Positions 52,662-62,111 are shown, counted from the first letter of the stretch. The stretch: 64,000 nt of DNA from Nocardia albiluteola (GCF_018860155.1 NZ_JAHKNI010000001.1:1085311-1149310); one strand, 5' to 3'. The notes: generated by a model from the letters alone, not told the origin. A program made the numbers and translations.

Positions 52662-55600
52662 TCACCGGCGGCTGGTCGGCGCCGGTAGATCTCGCCAGAC
52701 GCGGCGCTTGCGCCACCGGATCTGTATCTCACGAATGAGGCGCAGCCCATCGAGGTAGGAGATGATGGCGTCGTGCGGATTGCTCGCCTCCTCCCAGGTA
52801 TTCGTGATCCGCTCGAGCAATTCCGCGCGCCGGGGATGCTTGTCGATCTCACGGAATGTCGCCAATCCCCGTTGAGCCCAATTCGCCATCTCGGAGTAGT
52901 TTCCGGTCTGGTATTGCAGCAGGCCCAGTCCGATGAAGGCATACGCCTCGCCGACGCGGTCGCCGACCTCGTGGAACATCGCCGGCGCCTGTTCCACCAT
53001 GGCGACCGCGCCGGAATGGTCACCGTCGGCGTACCGCAGCAGGCCCAGTCCGACGAATGTGTAAGCGTGACAGACGCGATCGCCGATCGCATCGAAGATG
53101 CCCAATGCCCTTTCCGCCGGATCGATCGCTCCGGATGAGTTCCCCTGCGCATAGTGCAGCAGGGCGACGCCGCCCAGGGCGAAGGCCTGCCCGAATCGAT
53201 CGCCGATGTCCCGGTAGATCCGCTCGGCCCGCAGCAGCAGTTCGATCGCTCCGTTGCCGTCGCCTATGGCAAAGCGCAGCCTCCCCTGACTGATCAGGAC
53301 GTACGCCTGGCCCACCTTGTCATCGATATCGCCGAATATCGTCGATGCCTGTGCCAGCAGGTCGGCTGCGCCCGTATCTTCTCCTGTCGCAATGCGCAAC
53401 CGGCCGAGGCCGACCAGAACATACGCCAGGCCGACCTTGTCGCCGATTTGCTCGAACAGCGCGCGGGCCTCGAGCATCGGGTCCTTGGCGGCGGTGTAGT
53501 CACCGTTCGCATACGCCACCAGGCCCAGCCCGATGAGCGTATACGCCTGGCCGACGCGGTCGCCGATATCACGGAATATCAGCATCGCGGCTTCCATGCG
53601 TTCGACCGTTCCCGAATAATCGCCGCTGATGTATTGGGACAGGCTGAGATCGTTCACGGCGTAGGCCTCGCCCACCCGGTCGCCGATGTCCCGGAATATC
53701 GCCAGCGCACGGTTCATATCGTCGCCCGCGGACTGCCATTCCGCGGTGGTGAAGTGCAGCCTGGCGAGACTGTCCAGCGCGTACGCCTCGCCCACCCGGT
53801 CGCCGACCGTCCGAAATATCTGCAACGCCTCCCACGCGTGATCGGCGGCGACCGCGTACTCGGCGGTCGCGAACCGCACCGATGCCAGCGCGTTCAGCGC
53901 GTGCGCCTCGGCGAATCGGTCCCCGGCGGCTCGGTAGATCGTGAGCGCCTGCTCGACCGAGGCCGCCGACAGCGAATAGTCGCCGGTCGCATACTGAATC
54001 ACCCCGAGCCGGTCGAGCGCGGCCGCCTCTCCGACGCTGTCGCCGATGTCCCTGAATGCTTGCAGAGCGCGGCTGACCCATTGTGCCGCAACGGGATAGT
54101 CGCCGGTAGCATATCCGGCCATGCCCTGCCCGATGAGGGCATAGGCCCCGGCCGAGCCGTCGCCGTCTCTCTCGTAGATCGCGGCCGCCCGCTGCATCAG
54201 CTCGGCCGTGCGAGGGTAGTCGCCCGTGGCGTATGCGAGGGTGCCGAGCATGCCGAGGGCCCGCGCGTGGTCTGCCGGGTGGCCGATCTCCTGATAGATC
54301 GCCGACGCCTCCAGCATCGGACCGACAGCGCCCGGATAATCGCCTGTGGCATACCGCATTACGCTCAGGTTGTACTGGGCGTCCGCCTCGCCTCGCCGGT
54401 CTCCGTCGAAGTTGGCGAGGGCGGCCGCGCGGCGATGCAGCTCGATGGCCACCGGCCAGGGGCCGTCGAGGCGCAGCAGCCCGGCCACGACGCCGGTCAG
54501 GCCGATCGCTTCCTGCCGTCCCGCTCGGTCGGCGGCGGCATATTCGAGAGAGTCCAGCAGGTTGTCGCGCTCGGCCCGCAGCCAGGCCAGCGCATGCGCC
54601 CGGCTCGCCGGACGCGGTGTGGCGGGGAACGCGCCGTTGATCGGCGGCCGCCGCGAACGGGTTTCGACCGCCAGACACCGATCGGCGATTTCGCCGGCGT
54701 GCCAGTAGTAGGTCAGGACACGATCCACGGCGGCCCGCCGATCGACCGCCGGGTCGTGGTCGGCCAACTCGCTCGCGTAGACGCGCAGCAGGTCGTGCAT
54801 CCGATAGCGGCCCTCGAGCTGTTCCTGGAGAAGATGTTCGGTGAACAGCGCCTCCAGTTCGCGACGGGCGTCGGCCACCTCGACGCCGTCCAACGCCGCG
54901 GCGGCGAACTTGTCGACGGTGCGGCCCGGGTGGATGCCGAGGCGCCGGAACAGACGCTGCCGATCGGGTGGCATCACGTCGTAGGACATCGTGAACGCGG
55001 CGCGCACGGCCCGCTCATCGGCCTCGAATTCGCCGAGGCGATCCTGAGCGGTGGCCAGGTCGCGGGCGACGGTGGTGACGGTCCATGCCGAGTGATAGCG
55101 CATGCGGCCCGCGATGAGCACGATCGCCAGGGGCAGGCACCCGCACAGCCGGACGATCTCGGCCACCGCCGGATGATCGCGGTCGGCCAAATCGAGACGC
55201 GCTCGCGTGCAGAACAATTCGGCCGCCCGGTCCGGCTGCAACGAGTCGAGGACGAACGGCTCGTGATCATCGAGCGCGACGAGCTGTCGTCGGCTGGTGA
55301 TCAGGGTCAGGCAGTCCGGTCCGGTCGGCAGCAGCGGTTCGACCTGTGCCCGATCCCCGGCGTCGTCGAGCACCAGCAGGATGCGCTTCCCCGCCACTCG
55401 ATCCCGCCACCGGCTACGACGGCTCTCGAGGGTGTCGGGGATCTCGCGCGAATCCATCCCCAGATCGGTGAGCAGCCCGGCCAGCACATCGGAAGGCGAC
55501 GCCGCGGTGCGGCCGGGCGCGTGGGCCTGCAGGTCCACGAACAATCGACCGTCGGGAAACCGGTCCTCCAGCCGGTGCGCCACACTGGTGACGAACGCGG

Positions 55601-56093
55601 TCTTGCCCACGCCCGGCATACCGCTGATCGACAGCACCCCACCGCGTTCGGCGATGCCCGCGATCCGCTCCAGTTCCTCACCCCGGCCGATCAGCGGGAT
55701 GTCTCGTGGCAGGGTGTCGGTAACCGGGCGTGACACCGACGCGGTCGCGGCGGGTTTGTCGCGGGCCTCCTGCCATAGCTTCTGCCATGCGCCCATCGTG
55801 AGCGCCGCGACCGGTTCGGTCGACTTCCGTTGCCGCGCTAGATGTCTCAGCGTCACCAGGATCGGCTCGAGCGATGCGAACTTGGCGGGAACGTGCTTTC
55901 CCGCGCGCCACGACTGGACCCGCTGGATGGTCGGGACCTTCCAGGTCGGTCCGAGCCGCTCCCGCGTCTGCCGGGTGACCCGCTCCAGGGTCGGGTCTCC
56001 CGCGGCCCGGAACAGTTCGGATAGACGTACTGCGAAAAGCTCATTCGACCGAACGGCGTTGTCTTCGGTGTCACCATCGCCTGCTGAGGTCAC
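52662..56093 (-). CDS. NB-ARC STAND protein with fourteen TPRs
   Basis: A 1143-residue protein from GTG 56093. Residues ~15-90 are a helical N-terminal domain (NELFAVRLSELFRAA, RVQSWRAGKHVPAKF) of possible DNA-binding type. The NB-ARC domain has Walker A GMPGVGKTA (about 158-165) and Walker B RILLVLDDAG, plus the CGCLPLAI and RMHDLLRVYA motifs. Residues 554-1113 are fourteen consecutive 40-residue TPRs. GTG 56093 lies 6 bases after a TACCCT -10-like box, suggesting leaderless expression; ATG 56159 or GTG 56123 would add 10-22 residues. Such proteins act as ATP-driven switches in regulation or defence; no SARP domain is present. Confidence 0.88.
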   Translation of the reverse strand: MTSAGDGDTEDNAVRSNELFAVRLSELFRAAGDPTLERVTRQTRERLGPTWKVPTIQRVQSWRAGKHVPAKFASLEPILVTLRHLARQRKSTEPVAALTMGAWQKLWQEARDKPAATASVSRPVTDTLPRDIPLIGRGEELERIAGIAERGGVLSISGMPGVGKTAFVTSVAHRLEDRFPDGRLFVDLQAHAPGRTAASPSDVLAGLLTDLGMDSREIPDTLESRRSRWRDRVAGKRILLVLDDAGDRAQVEPLLPTGPDCLTLITSRRQLVALDDHEPFVLDSLQPDRAAELFCTRARLDLADRDHPAVAEIVRLCGCLPLAIVLIAGRMRYHSAWTVTTVARDLATAQDRLGEFEADERAVRAAFTMSYDVMPPDRQRLFRRLGIHPGRTVDKFAAAALDGVEVADARRELEALFTEHLLQEQLEGRYRMHDLLRVYASELADHDPAVDRRAAVDRVLTYYWHAGEIADRCLAVETRSRRPPINGAFPATPRPASRAHALAWLRAERDNLLDSLEYAAADRAGRQEAIGLTGVVAGLLRLDGPWPVAIELHRRAAALANFDGDRRGEADAQYNLSVMRYATGDYPGAVGPMLEASAIYQEIGHPADHARALGMLGTLAYATGDYPRTAELMQRAAAIYERDGDGSAGAYALIGQGMAGYATGDYPVAAQWVSRALQAFRDIGDSVGEAAALDRLGVIQYATGDYSLSAASVEQALTIYRAAGDRFAEAHALNALASVRFATAEYAVAADHAWEALQIFRTVGDRVGEAYALDSLARLHFTTAEWQSAGDDMNRALAIFRDIGDRVGEAYAVNDLSLSQYISGDYSGTVERMEAAMLIFRDIGDRVGQAYTLIGLGLVAYANGDYTAAKDPMLEARALFEQIGDKVGLAYVLVGLGRLRIATGEDTGAADLLAQASTIFGDIDDKVGQAYVLISQGRLRFAIGDGNGAIELLLRAERIYRDIGDRFGQAFALGGVALLHYAQGNSSGAIDPAERALGIFDAIGDRVCHAYTFVGLGLLRYADGDHSGAVAMVEQAPAMFHEVGDRVGEAYAFIGLGLLQYQTGNYSEMANWAQRGLATFREIDKHPRRAELLERITNTWEEASNPHDAIISYLDGLRLIREIQIRWRKRRVWRDLPAPTSRR
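52755..54434 (-). repeat. Fourteen 120-bp TPR-encoding units
   Basis: Each unit encodes exactly 40 residues built on the pattern A-x-x-I-F-R-D-I-G-D-R-V-G-E-A-Y, then LGLLxYATGDY. Near-identical 15-20 base stretches recur at the DNA level, so the array probably grew by recent duplication. Confidence 0.85.
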
Positions 56094-56265
56094 CTGCCCA
56101 GGGTAGTCTTCCCGGCTGGTCACACTGGGGGCTTCACATGATCGGGGGTAGTGGCGCATCCGGCCGGAATCCGGCGCTAAGCCCGACCAGGGGTTGAGAC
56201 CGCCTGACCTGCTTGGCGAATCGCGGGCATCGTTGCGACGCTGGTGGTTTCATGTGCGGCTCTCC

Positions 56266-56370
56266 GAGCAGATCATCACCGACACAGGAAGTTACAGCGA
56301 TATCGTGTTCGGTCTGCTGCATCTGCTGGGCCGTACCTATCGGCCGCAGCTGGCGAATCTGCCCGATCGA
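56266..56370 (+). mobile_element. Remnant of a Tn3-family transposase
   Basis: The frame encodes EQIITDTGSYSDIVFGLLHL and then RPQLANLPD, a hallmark stretch of Tn3-type transposases (TDTGSYSD and the following LLG-Y-P-LADLPD pattern). Only ~35 residues survive; sequence to either side is unrelated. It sits in the gap between the STAND gene and the DUF4241 gene. Confidence 0.8.
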
Positions 56371-56496
56371 ACAGGATGCACGACGTCCTCGGGCGTGACC
56401 ATTTGTTCAAACCGCTTGCGCCCGAAAGGTTCCACAAGGTCAATGTCAGCGGCGGTTCACCTTCTCACGGATGGTTTCTTTGCTACGATGCCCGCG

Positions 56497-58017
56497 ATGA
56501 GCGGGATCGACGATTTCTTTGCACTCGGTAGCGGGCGGGCACCGATAAACAGTGACCTCTGGGACGGTTGGTTTGTCCGGAGTGGCATTCATAAGGTGGT
56601 GCTCGAGGTCCGCGACGTAGGTGAGCTGAGTGTCCCCAGTGGGCGGGTTGCCGTGGGGAACGCCCATGATCTGGGTGCTGTCGCTGTTGGTCCTTCAAGC
56701 GATCGTCCCGGTATCGGCCTGCTTCCCGTGTTCGGCCCGGTGCCGCCCGGGAAATACCCGGTACGTCTGACCGGATTCCGGAGTAACGGCGGTAGCTTTT
56801 CCGAGGCATATATGAGTCTGGTACTCAGTGACATCCCAGCGGTCACGGTCGAACCGTGGGTCGCCGAAGGCGCAGACTTCGATGGTTTCGGCGAGGATGC
56901 TTCCTCGGCGGTACGCAACGGCGTTCGAGTAACAAGCTCTGCCACTTTCATGGATGCGCACGCTGCTGCTGCTTATACCCCGGCAAATGGGCGGGCACAT
57001 CTCGAGCTGCTTGTTTCGATGCAAACAAGAAGATCCGCGGACGGGCTCCAGTGCGGCACGATCGCGCTACTGAGGGAATCAGATGGCGACACCCTTGCAT
57101 ACAGCAAGGGTATCGAGGGCACTTTTCCGATTATGGCGACCAGGGATGCCAACGGGGCACTAACTGGTCTGCACCTTGATTTCGGCGTTGTGATCTCTGG
57201 CACGTCACACGAATGGTGGTGTCGGTCGGGGCTTCCCCCATCGCTGGCACCCATGAAATCCGGCGCCGAACACGCTCCAGAATTGAATATTGCCCCCACG
57301 GCCGAGTACTTCTACGCGCTCCAGACGGGGGCTGCCCCGAAGCTCGGAAACAGGTGGGAACGGATGGTCGGTGGTGTCCGCGAAGCCACACTCAGCGTCG
57401 AGGATTTGGGGCTTCTTACTGTCCCGTCCGGTTATGTCGCAGCGTGCGACCCCGGCTACATAGGTGCTCACCGTGTGAGTTTCGTCGCCGACGAACATGG
57501 GAGAACCGGACTTATCCCCGTGTTCGGTCCCATCCCCGCTGGTCAGTATCCAGTACGCGCTACAGTTTTCACGACGCCTCTCGACTTCGATGGCGGTACC
57601 GCCTTCTTGAGTTTGGTAATCAGCGACAAATCAACGATGTCCGTTGAGCCAGCGGTTCCCTGCGCGGTCGAGCCGGTAGCGGGGCAGAAGGCGGGCAATG
57701 TCATTGGCGTCGATACCGGCTGTGCATGCTTTGTCGATGCCCACGCCGCGTCGCGTTGCCAAACTGCGGACGAGATCGATCTTGCCGACTTGGAAGACAA
57801 TCCGAACTACGTGTTGCCCCTTCCCACCGGAGAAAATTTCATCTCTGGCCGATCCGGCGACGGTGATGGCGGCTATCCAGTAATGGCGACGAAAGACGTC
57901 GATGGAAACCTCACGGGCCTGCACATCGACTTCGGGTTGATCGGATCCGTGACCGGCGACGAATGGGTGGCTGCACGAACGACTTTCGTGGCTGGTGGCG
58001 GATCCGGTAAGAAATAG
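56497..58017 (+). CDS. Tandem DUF4241 protein
   Basis: A 506-residue protein with two homologous halves (about 20-240 and 270-495). Both contain L-VPSG at the start, a PVFGP-P-G-YPVR strand (LLPVFGPVPPGKYPVR; LIPVFGPIPAGQYPVR), SLV-SD, a VEP motif, and the ending MAT-D-G-LTGLH-DFG. The canonical VDTGCACFVDAHAA is intact only in the second half; the first reads TSSATFMDAHAA. ATG 56497 follows TACGAT by 7 bases, so it may be leaderless. GC looks lower than in neighbours. Function of the family is unknown. Confidence 0.85.
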   Translation: MSGIDDFFALGSGRAPINSDLWDGWFVRSGIHKVVLEVRDVGELSVPSGRVAVGNAHDLGAVAVGPSSDRPGIGLLPVFGPVPPGKYPVRLTGFRSNGGSFSEAYMSLVLSDIPAVTVEPWVAEGADFDGFGEDASSAVRNGVRVTSSATFMDAHAAAAYTPANGRAHLELLVSMQTRRSADGLQCGTIALLRESDGDTLAYSKGIEGTFPIMATRDANGALTGLHLDFGVVISGTSHEWWCRSGLPPSLAPMKSGAEHAPELNIAPTAEYFYALQTGAAPKLGNRWERMVGGVREATLSVEDLGLLTVPSGYVAACDPGYIGAHRVSFVADEHGRTGLIPVFGPIPAGQYPVRATVFTTPLDFDGGTAFLSLVISDKSTMSVEPAVPCAVEPVAGQKAGNVIGVDTGCACFVDAHAASRCQTADEIDLADLEDNPNYVLPLPTGENFISGRSGDGDGGYPVMATKDVDGNLTGLHIDFGLIGSVTGDEWVAARTTFVAGGGSGKK

Positions 58018-58037
58018 CCACAGCCACAGCCATTTTC

Positions 58038-58069
58038 GTGATGCCCCGGCCCTATCCCCGGGGCATCAC
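58038..58069. terminator. Bidirectional terminator hairpin
   Basis: GTGATGCCCCGG (58038-58049) and CCGGGGCATCAC (58058-58069) form a perfect 12-bp stem with an 8-base loop between the convergent DUF4241 and WD40 genes. No T-tract. Confidence 0.7.
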
Positions 58070-58223
58070 TGCGTTAGCGCCGGATTCCGGCCGGTGGCGC
58101 CATTACGCCCTGATCCGCGACGTCAAATGCCTTGTCGGCGTGCCTGGTTCGCCGTCTGCGGCTGGCATCGTGCCGTCCGGGCTCACCGCCAGGCGGGGCT
58201 GTCCGGTAATACTGTGGTCGAGG

Positions 58224-59531
58224 TCATTGCAGGCGGACGATGTCGATGACGCCGTTCAGCCGGGCCAAAGCCAGTAGCCGGCTGTCGGTGGAGAATGCCA
58301 TGTCTCCGTCGTATGCGCAGAGGCCCGCGCACTGGGGGTTCTTGGCGGCGATGAACTGGCGGGAGCCCAATTCCCAGAGCAGTGCGATGCCGTCGAGGGT
58401 GACACCGACGATGACGCGGCCGTCCGGGCTTATTGCCGCCGTGTTCACGAGGGAGAACGGCAGCGTGGGGGGACCGCTCAACTTGGCCGCAGGATGGTGC
58501 CCGGTGGTGTCCGCCAGCATGATGCTGTTGTCGTCGACCGCGACGGCGAGCGTGCGATCATCGAGACCGAAGGAGAGCGTGCCGACATCGTCGACATCGT
58601 ATTTGAGGGTTGTGTCGATTTTTCCGTTCGCCAGCTGCCAGATCTCCACGACCGGTTGCCGTTGCTGGTTGTAGGTGATTGCCAGACGCCGCTCGTCGTG
58701 ACTGAGGTCGAAGGCGCCGACGGAGCGGTTGAGATCGAATGTCGTCTGGGTGACCAGGCTTCCGGTCTGAACGTCCCAGGTGGCGACGGCATCCTGTGCT
58801 CCGTCCGGGCCGGACACGGATCCGATTCCCGTCAGCTGCGCAGAGTCGAGGCTGAAATGGAGACTACGCGGCTCCATCGTCGCCGCCAGGCCGTTCGGGA
58901 GGCCGGTGGGGAAGGAGTTGACCAGCTTTCGTGTTCGGTAGTCCCAGATGTCCACGGAATCATAAGAATCGGACCAGTGGCCGCTGACCGCGAGAGTACG
59001 GCCGTCCGGGCTGAACGCCGCCTGCTGGTAGCCGAGGTCGTCCCTGCATTCGCCGGCGTACTCGTGGCAGTCGTGCCGCTCGTCGGGACAACTGTTCTTG
59101 CCGCTCGGGCAGGCGTCGAGGGTGGCGATCAGTTCGTGGTTGCGCAGATCCCACAGTTCGACGGTGTCGGCCACCAGCAGGACCAGGGTGTGACCGTCCG
59201 GGCCGAACAGGATGTGGGAAATGTGACCGTGGGCGTCCTGAAACATCCAGTCGAGGTGCCCGGTCCGCATGTTCCACAGTTCCACGGTTCTGGCGGTGAC
59301 GGGCGCCGGCGTCGGGCCGGCCGGAAGGGCGTCGGTGGCGGTGACCAGGGCGGCCAGGGATCGACCGTCGGGGCTGAACGCCACGTCGGAGACGCTGGTG
59401 TTCGGGTCGGCGCTCACCGGCTTCAGTTGAACCACACTCTGTTTCGGTGCGAGGTGTGCGTCCGCCGCGAGCGCCGTCAGCGCCAGGACGATCACGGCGA
59501 CGGTCAGTGCCGCTTGCGCGGCGCGGATCAC
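58224..59531 (-). CDS. Membrane-anchored WD40 beta-propeller protein
   Basis: A 435-residue protein. Residues ~3-22 are an uncleaved membrane anchor (ALTVAVIVLALTALAADA). The rest is WD40-like blades with repeated FSPDGR-LA and VELWN/VDIWD/VEIWQ motifs, at least seven by eye. Blade 3 contains an inserted Cys-rich loop (CPSGKNSCPDERHDC) that suggests an extracytoplasmic location. GTG 59531 overlaps the stop of the upstream membrane protein gene by 4 bases, so both are made together. Confidence 0.85.
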   Translation of the reverse strand: MIRAAQAALTVAVIVLALTALAADAHLAPKQSVVQLKPVSADPNTSVSDVAFSPDGRSLAALVTATDALPAGPTPAPVTARTVELWNMRTGHLDWMFQDAHGHISHILFGPDGHTLVLLVADTVELWDLRNHELIATLDACPSGKNSCPDERHDCHEYAGECRDDLGYQQAAFSPDGRTLAVSGHWSDSYDSVDIWDYRTRKLVNSFPTGLPNGLAATMEPRSLHFSLDSAQLTGIGSVSGPDGAQDAVATWDVQTGSLVTQTTFDLNRSVGAFDLSHDERRLAITYNQQRQPVVEIWQLANGKIDTTLKYDVDDVGTLSFGLDDRTLAVAVDDNSIMLADTTGHHPAAKLSGPPTLPFSLVNTAAISPDGRVIVGVTLDGIALLWELGSRQFIAAKNPQCAGLCAYDGDMAFSTDSRLLALARLNGVIDIVRLQ

Positions 59532-60553
59532 GGCGGCGTCCCGTTGGTGAGGGCTCGGTGGAGCTCCTGTGCGGGGTCCTGGGCGTTCAACACCCCGACG
59601 CCGGAGTAGGCCGCCTGGTAGCCGGGTGCGAGGGAGGTCAGTCGAAATGGTTGTGTGCCATCGCGAATCGTCATATCGGTGGCCTTGCCGTTCTGTACGA
59701 CACGCAGTACGAATTCCCATTCGTAGGAGCCGACGGCCTGTGGTGGTGTCGGATTCTGCTGGCTCACCATGGCGTTCACGTCGATCACGGCCTGCTCGCC
59801 GCGATTGAGCGTCAGATTGTGCACCGCGAAATAGGGTTTCGCTCCCGGCAGGCATCCCGGTGCGTTGGGATCCGGCGTCATGAAGGTGGGCGCGAGATCG
59901 GCCAGGTACATGCAGCCGTTCGTATTGGTGTTCTCACTCCCCCATGTCGAGATGAGAGTCCCCGCAATGGGTTTCGAGCGGACCAGCACGCGCGCCCGCA
60001 GATCGGTGATCAGGGCGGGCTGGCTGCGCCGGCCCTGGAGAATCAGCTTCACGGTGAATCCACCGACCGCCACCGCCTCCGGATGCTGCGTGGCGAGATC
60101 CCTCTGGGGTATCGCATTTCCCGCCAGCTTCCCAGGGAGCGCGTACCGGCCGTAGGCCGTCAGCGATTTGTCGTATTGCACGACGACGTCGAGCGGCGGA
60201 CCCGAGCTGATCATGTCGGTGATGGTGGGGCCGTATGCGTTGATCAACAACGTGATCAGACCGCCGATCACGCCGGTGGCCACCAGGCCGACGAGAGCCT
60301 TACCTGGTTTGGTCAGCGACGCGAACGGGTGTTTCCAGCCGGTTGGAGGGTCCGAAGGGCTCGCCGAGGAAGTGGCTTCCGCCGGAGCTGGGGGGCTTGC
60401 CGGTGGCGTGCCTTCCGCTGGGGTTGGGGGGCTTGGTGGTGTGGCTGGTGTCGGGGGTGGCGCAGCGGCCGGTGCGGGGGGACTTGCCTGGGGCTTGCGT
60501 ACGCGGCCGGCTACTTGGACTACGCGCCGCCTGGGCTCGCGGCTTCGGGCCAC
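59528..60553 (-). CDS. Proline-rich single-pass membrane protein
   Basis: A 341-residue protein starting at GTG 60553. Residues 1-~75 are Pro/Ala-rich with repeated PPAPAE-like patches, probably cytoplasmic. One membrane segment follows (about 84-105, ALVGLVATGVIGGLITLLIN) and then an extracytoplasmic domain with two Cys (NGCMYLADL and PGCLPGAKP), possibly a disulfide. No family is recognised. Overlap-coupled to the WD40 gene, so the two are likely partners. Confidence 0.75.
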   Translation of the reverse strand: MARSREPRRRVVQVAGRVRKPQASPPAPAAAPPPTPATPPSPPTPAEGTPPASPPAPAEATSSASPSDPPTGWKHPFASLTKPGKALVGLVATGVIGGLITLLINAYGPTITDMISSGPPLDVVVQYDKSLTAYGRYALPGKLAGNAIPQRDLATQHPEAVAVGGFTVKLILQGRRSQPALITDLRARVLVRSKPIAGTLISTWGSENTNTNGCMYLADLAPTFMTPDPNAPGCLPGAKPYFAVHNLTLNRGEQAVIDVNAMVSQQNPTPPQAVGSYEWEFVLRVVQNGKATDMTIRDGTQPFRLTSLAPGYQAAYSGVGVLNAQDPAQELHRALTNGTPP

Positions 60554-60729
60554 CGAAACACCACCCCCTGAACAGGTTTCGGGCCGAGAATATCAACTTG
60601 TAGGACCAGCCGGTCGGGAATCGGGGGCGATGCTCGAGAAGTCGGTTCTGCAGTCAGTCGTGGTGAGCGAAGATGTCCCAGACCTCCCGCAGCGCGTAGG
60701 CGGAAACGGGACTGCCCCGAGAAGGTCTG

Positions 60730-61149
60730 TCAGCGTAGCAGAGGTAGTGAGCCGACGAGCTTGTTGATCTGTTTGCGCGGGCCGTACAGGCCGACGCCGA
60801 CACTGGCCAGGTCTGCGGTCGGGGTGGACGCCATCTTGTCGATGTATTCCTCGTAGGTTTTGCAGGCCTGGGCCAGGGAACTGAAACCGACGAAGAATAG
60901 TTCGTCCCGAGCGGCCGCGGTCTGCACGATGGTACCGACCTGGTGGTGCGGCGCCACCAGGATCGGCAGCGGGGTGTAGATGACGCCGGGATGGACTACA
61001 CCGTCAGCGTCTTTCACATCCGTGCCGACGATTCCCTCGATGCGGTGGCCCATCGTCAGTGCGAGCACGCTGGCGGCGTTGACCGCGAGTCCCGTGGGCA
61101 GCTCGTCGCTGACCACGATCGCGCACTTGAACTCTGGCCGGCTTGTCAT
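60730..61149 (-). CDS. DUF2000-family protein
   Basis: A 139-residue protein (after the start MTSRPEFKCAIVVSDELPTG) with the DUF2000 pattern NAASVLALTMGHRIEG and PILVAPHHQVGTIV. The fold resembles peptidyl-tRNA hydrolase 2 in known relatives, but function is unknown. AAAGGA lies 6 bases before ATG 61149, which overlaps the EamA gene stop (ATGA). Confidence 0.88.
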   Translation of the reverse strand: MTSRPEFKCAIVVSDELPTGLAVNAASVLALTMGHRIEGIVGTDVKDADGVVHPGVIYTPLPILVAPHHQVGTIVQTAAARDELFFVGFSSLAQACKTYEEYIDKMASTPTADLASVGVGLYGPRKQINKLVGSLPLLR

Positions 61150-62111
61150 ACGTGGTCCTTTTCCGTGTTTGATATGTCTGCGTATTGGTGGTCGTTTCGC
61201 TGGTACAGGCCGGCCACCACGCCGGCGATGACGATCGCGCCGCCGATGATCTGTTGCGCGCCAACCGATTCCCCGGTCAGCAACGCCGCCCATACCAGGC
61301 CTGCCACTGGGACGATGTTGAGTAGGTTGACCGCTACGCTGGACGGCAGCCGGCGTAATCCGTAGTTGTAGAGCCCGAACGCGGCCACCGAGCAGGGTCC
61401 GGCGAGGAAGAGCACACGGCCGAGGTCAGTCGGCGACGGCCACGCCCAGCGGTCCGTCTCGAACAGCGACATCGCCAGGAATCCGAGTGCCCCGGCCAGA
61501 GTCTGGTAGTACGTCACCACCATCGGCGAGGCGCCCGAGGTGTCGCGCTGCGCCACCAGGTTGTATCCGGTCCAGATGAGCCCACCGAGAATCAGCAGCG
61601 CATCGCCCCACAACCGGTTCCCGAGGTCGCGGTCTGCCCCGCCGCGCACGACCAGCCAGACCCCGGCGACGGCAATCAACATGCCCGTCAGCCGGATCAT
61701 CGACAACGTGGCCCGCCGCAGGATCACCTCCAGGGCCAGGGTGATGATCGGGTAGGAGGCGACGATCAGCGTCGCATCCGAGGCCGTCGCCAGGTCGACG
61801 CCGAAGTTTTCCGCCGCGAAGTATGCCGCGATGCCCAGTAGCCCGGCCGCACCGATGACCAACCGCTGCCGCACTGTCGGCGGCCGTCGGTCGCGCCTGG
61901 CGTGGACCACCACGGCGAGGATGAGGGCGGCGGCGCAGAACCGGAGTGCACCGATCGTCAGCGGCGGGATCTGCGCCAACGTCACTTTGGTGACCGCGTA
62001 CGACGTGCTCCAAATCAGCGCCGCCACCACCACGGCCACGACCGCCGAGGTGCGCCCGCGCGCGGGTCTCATGGGGCCGATTGCGACGAGCTCGTCGCTA
62101 CAGGGAAGCAT
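61146..62111 (-). CDS. EamA/DMT-family transporter
   Basis: A 321-residue membrane protein with ten hydrophobic segments in two EamA halves. Each half has the AAL-WST/GGLIWTGYN entry and a mid-half Pro/Gly segment. Probably exports amino acids or related metabolites. Divergent from an Lrp/AsnC regulator, the usual partner of such exporters, and operon-coupled to the DUF2000 gene. Confidence 0.9.
   Translation of the reverse strand: MLPCSDELVAIGPMRPARGRTSAVVAVVVAALIWSTSYAVTKVTLAQIPPLTIGALRFCAAALILAVVVHARRDRRPPTVRQRLVIGAAGLLGIAAYFAAENFGVDLATASDATLIVASYPIITLALEVILRRATLSMIRLTGMLIAVAGVWLVVRGGADRDLGNRLWGDALLILGGLIWTGYNLVAQRDTSGASPMVVTYYQTLAGALGFLAMSLFETDRWAWPSPTDLGRVLFLAGPCSVAAFGLYNYGLRRLPSSVAVNLLNIVPVAGLVWAALLTGESVGAQQIIGGAIVIAGVVAGLYQRNDHQYADISNTEKDHV

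Noticed and set aside
52755..54434. Repeat array considered as CRISPR
   Set aside because: The 120-bp periodicity is coding TPR structure within one open frame, without conserved short repeats and unique spacers.
53154..55733. Long plus-strand frame opposite the STAND gene
   Set aside because: Arises from the repeated TPR codons read in antisense; no recognisable protein features.
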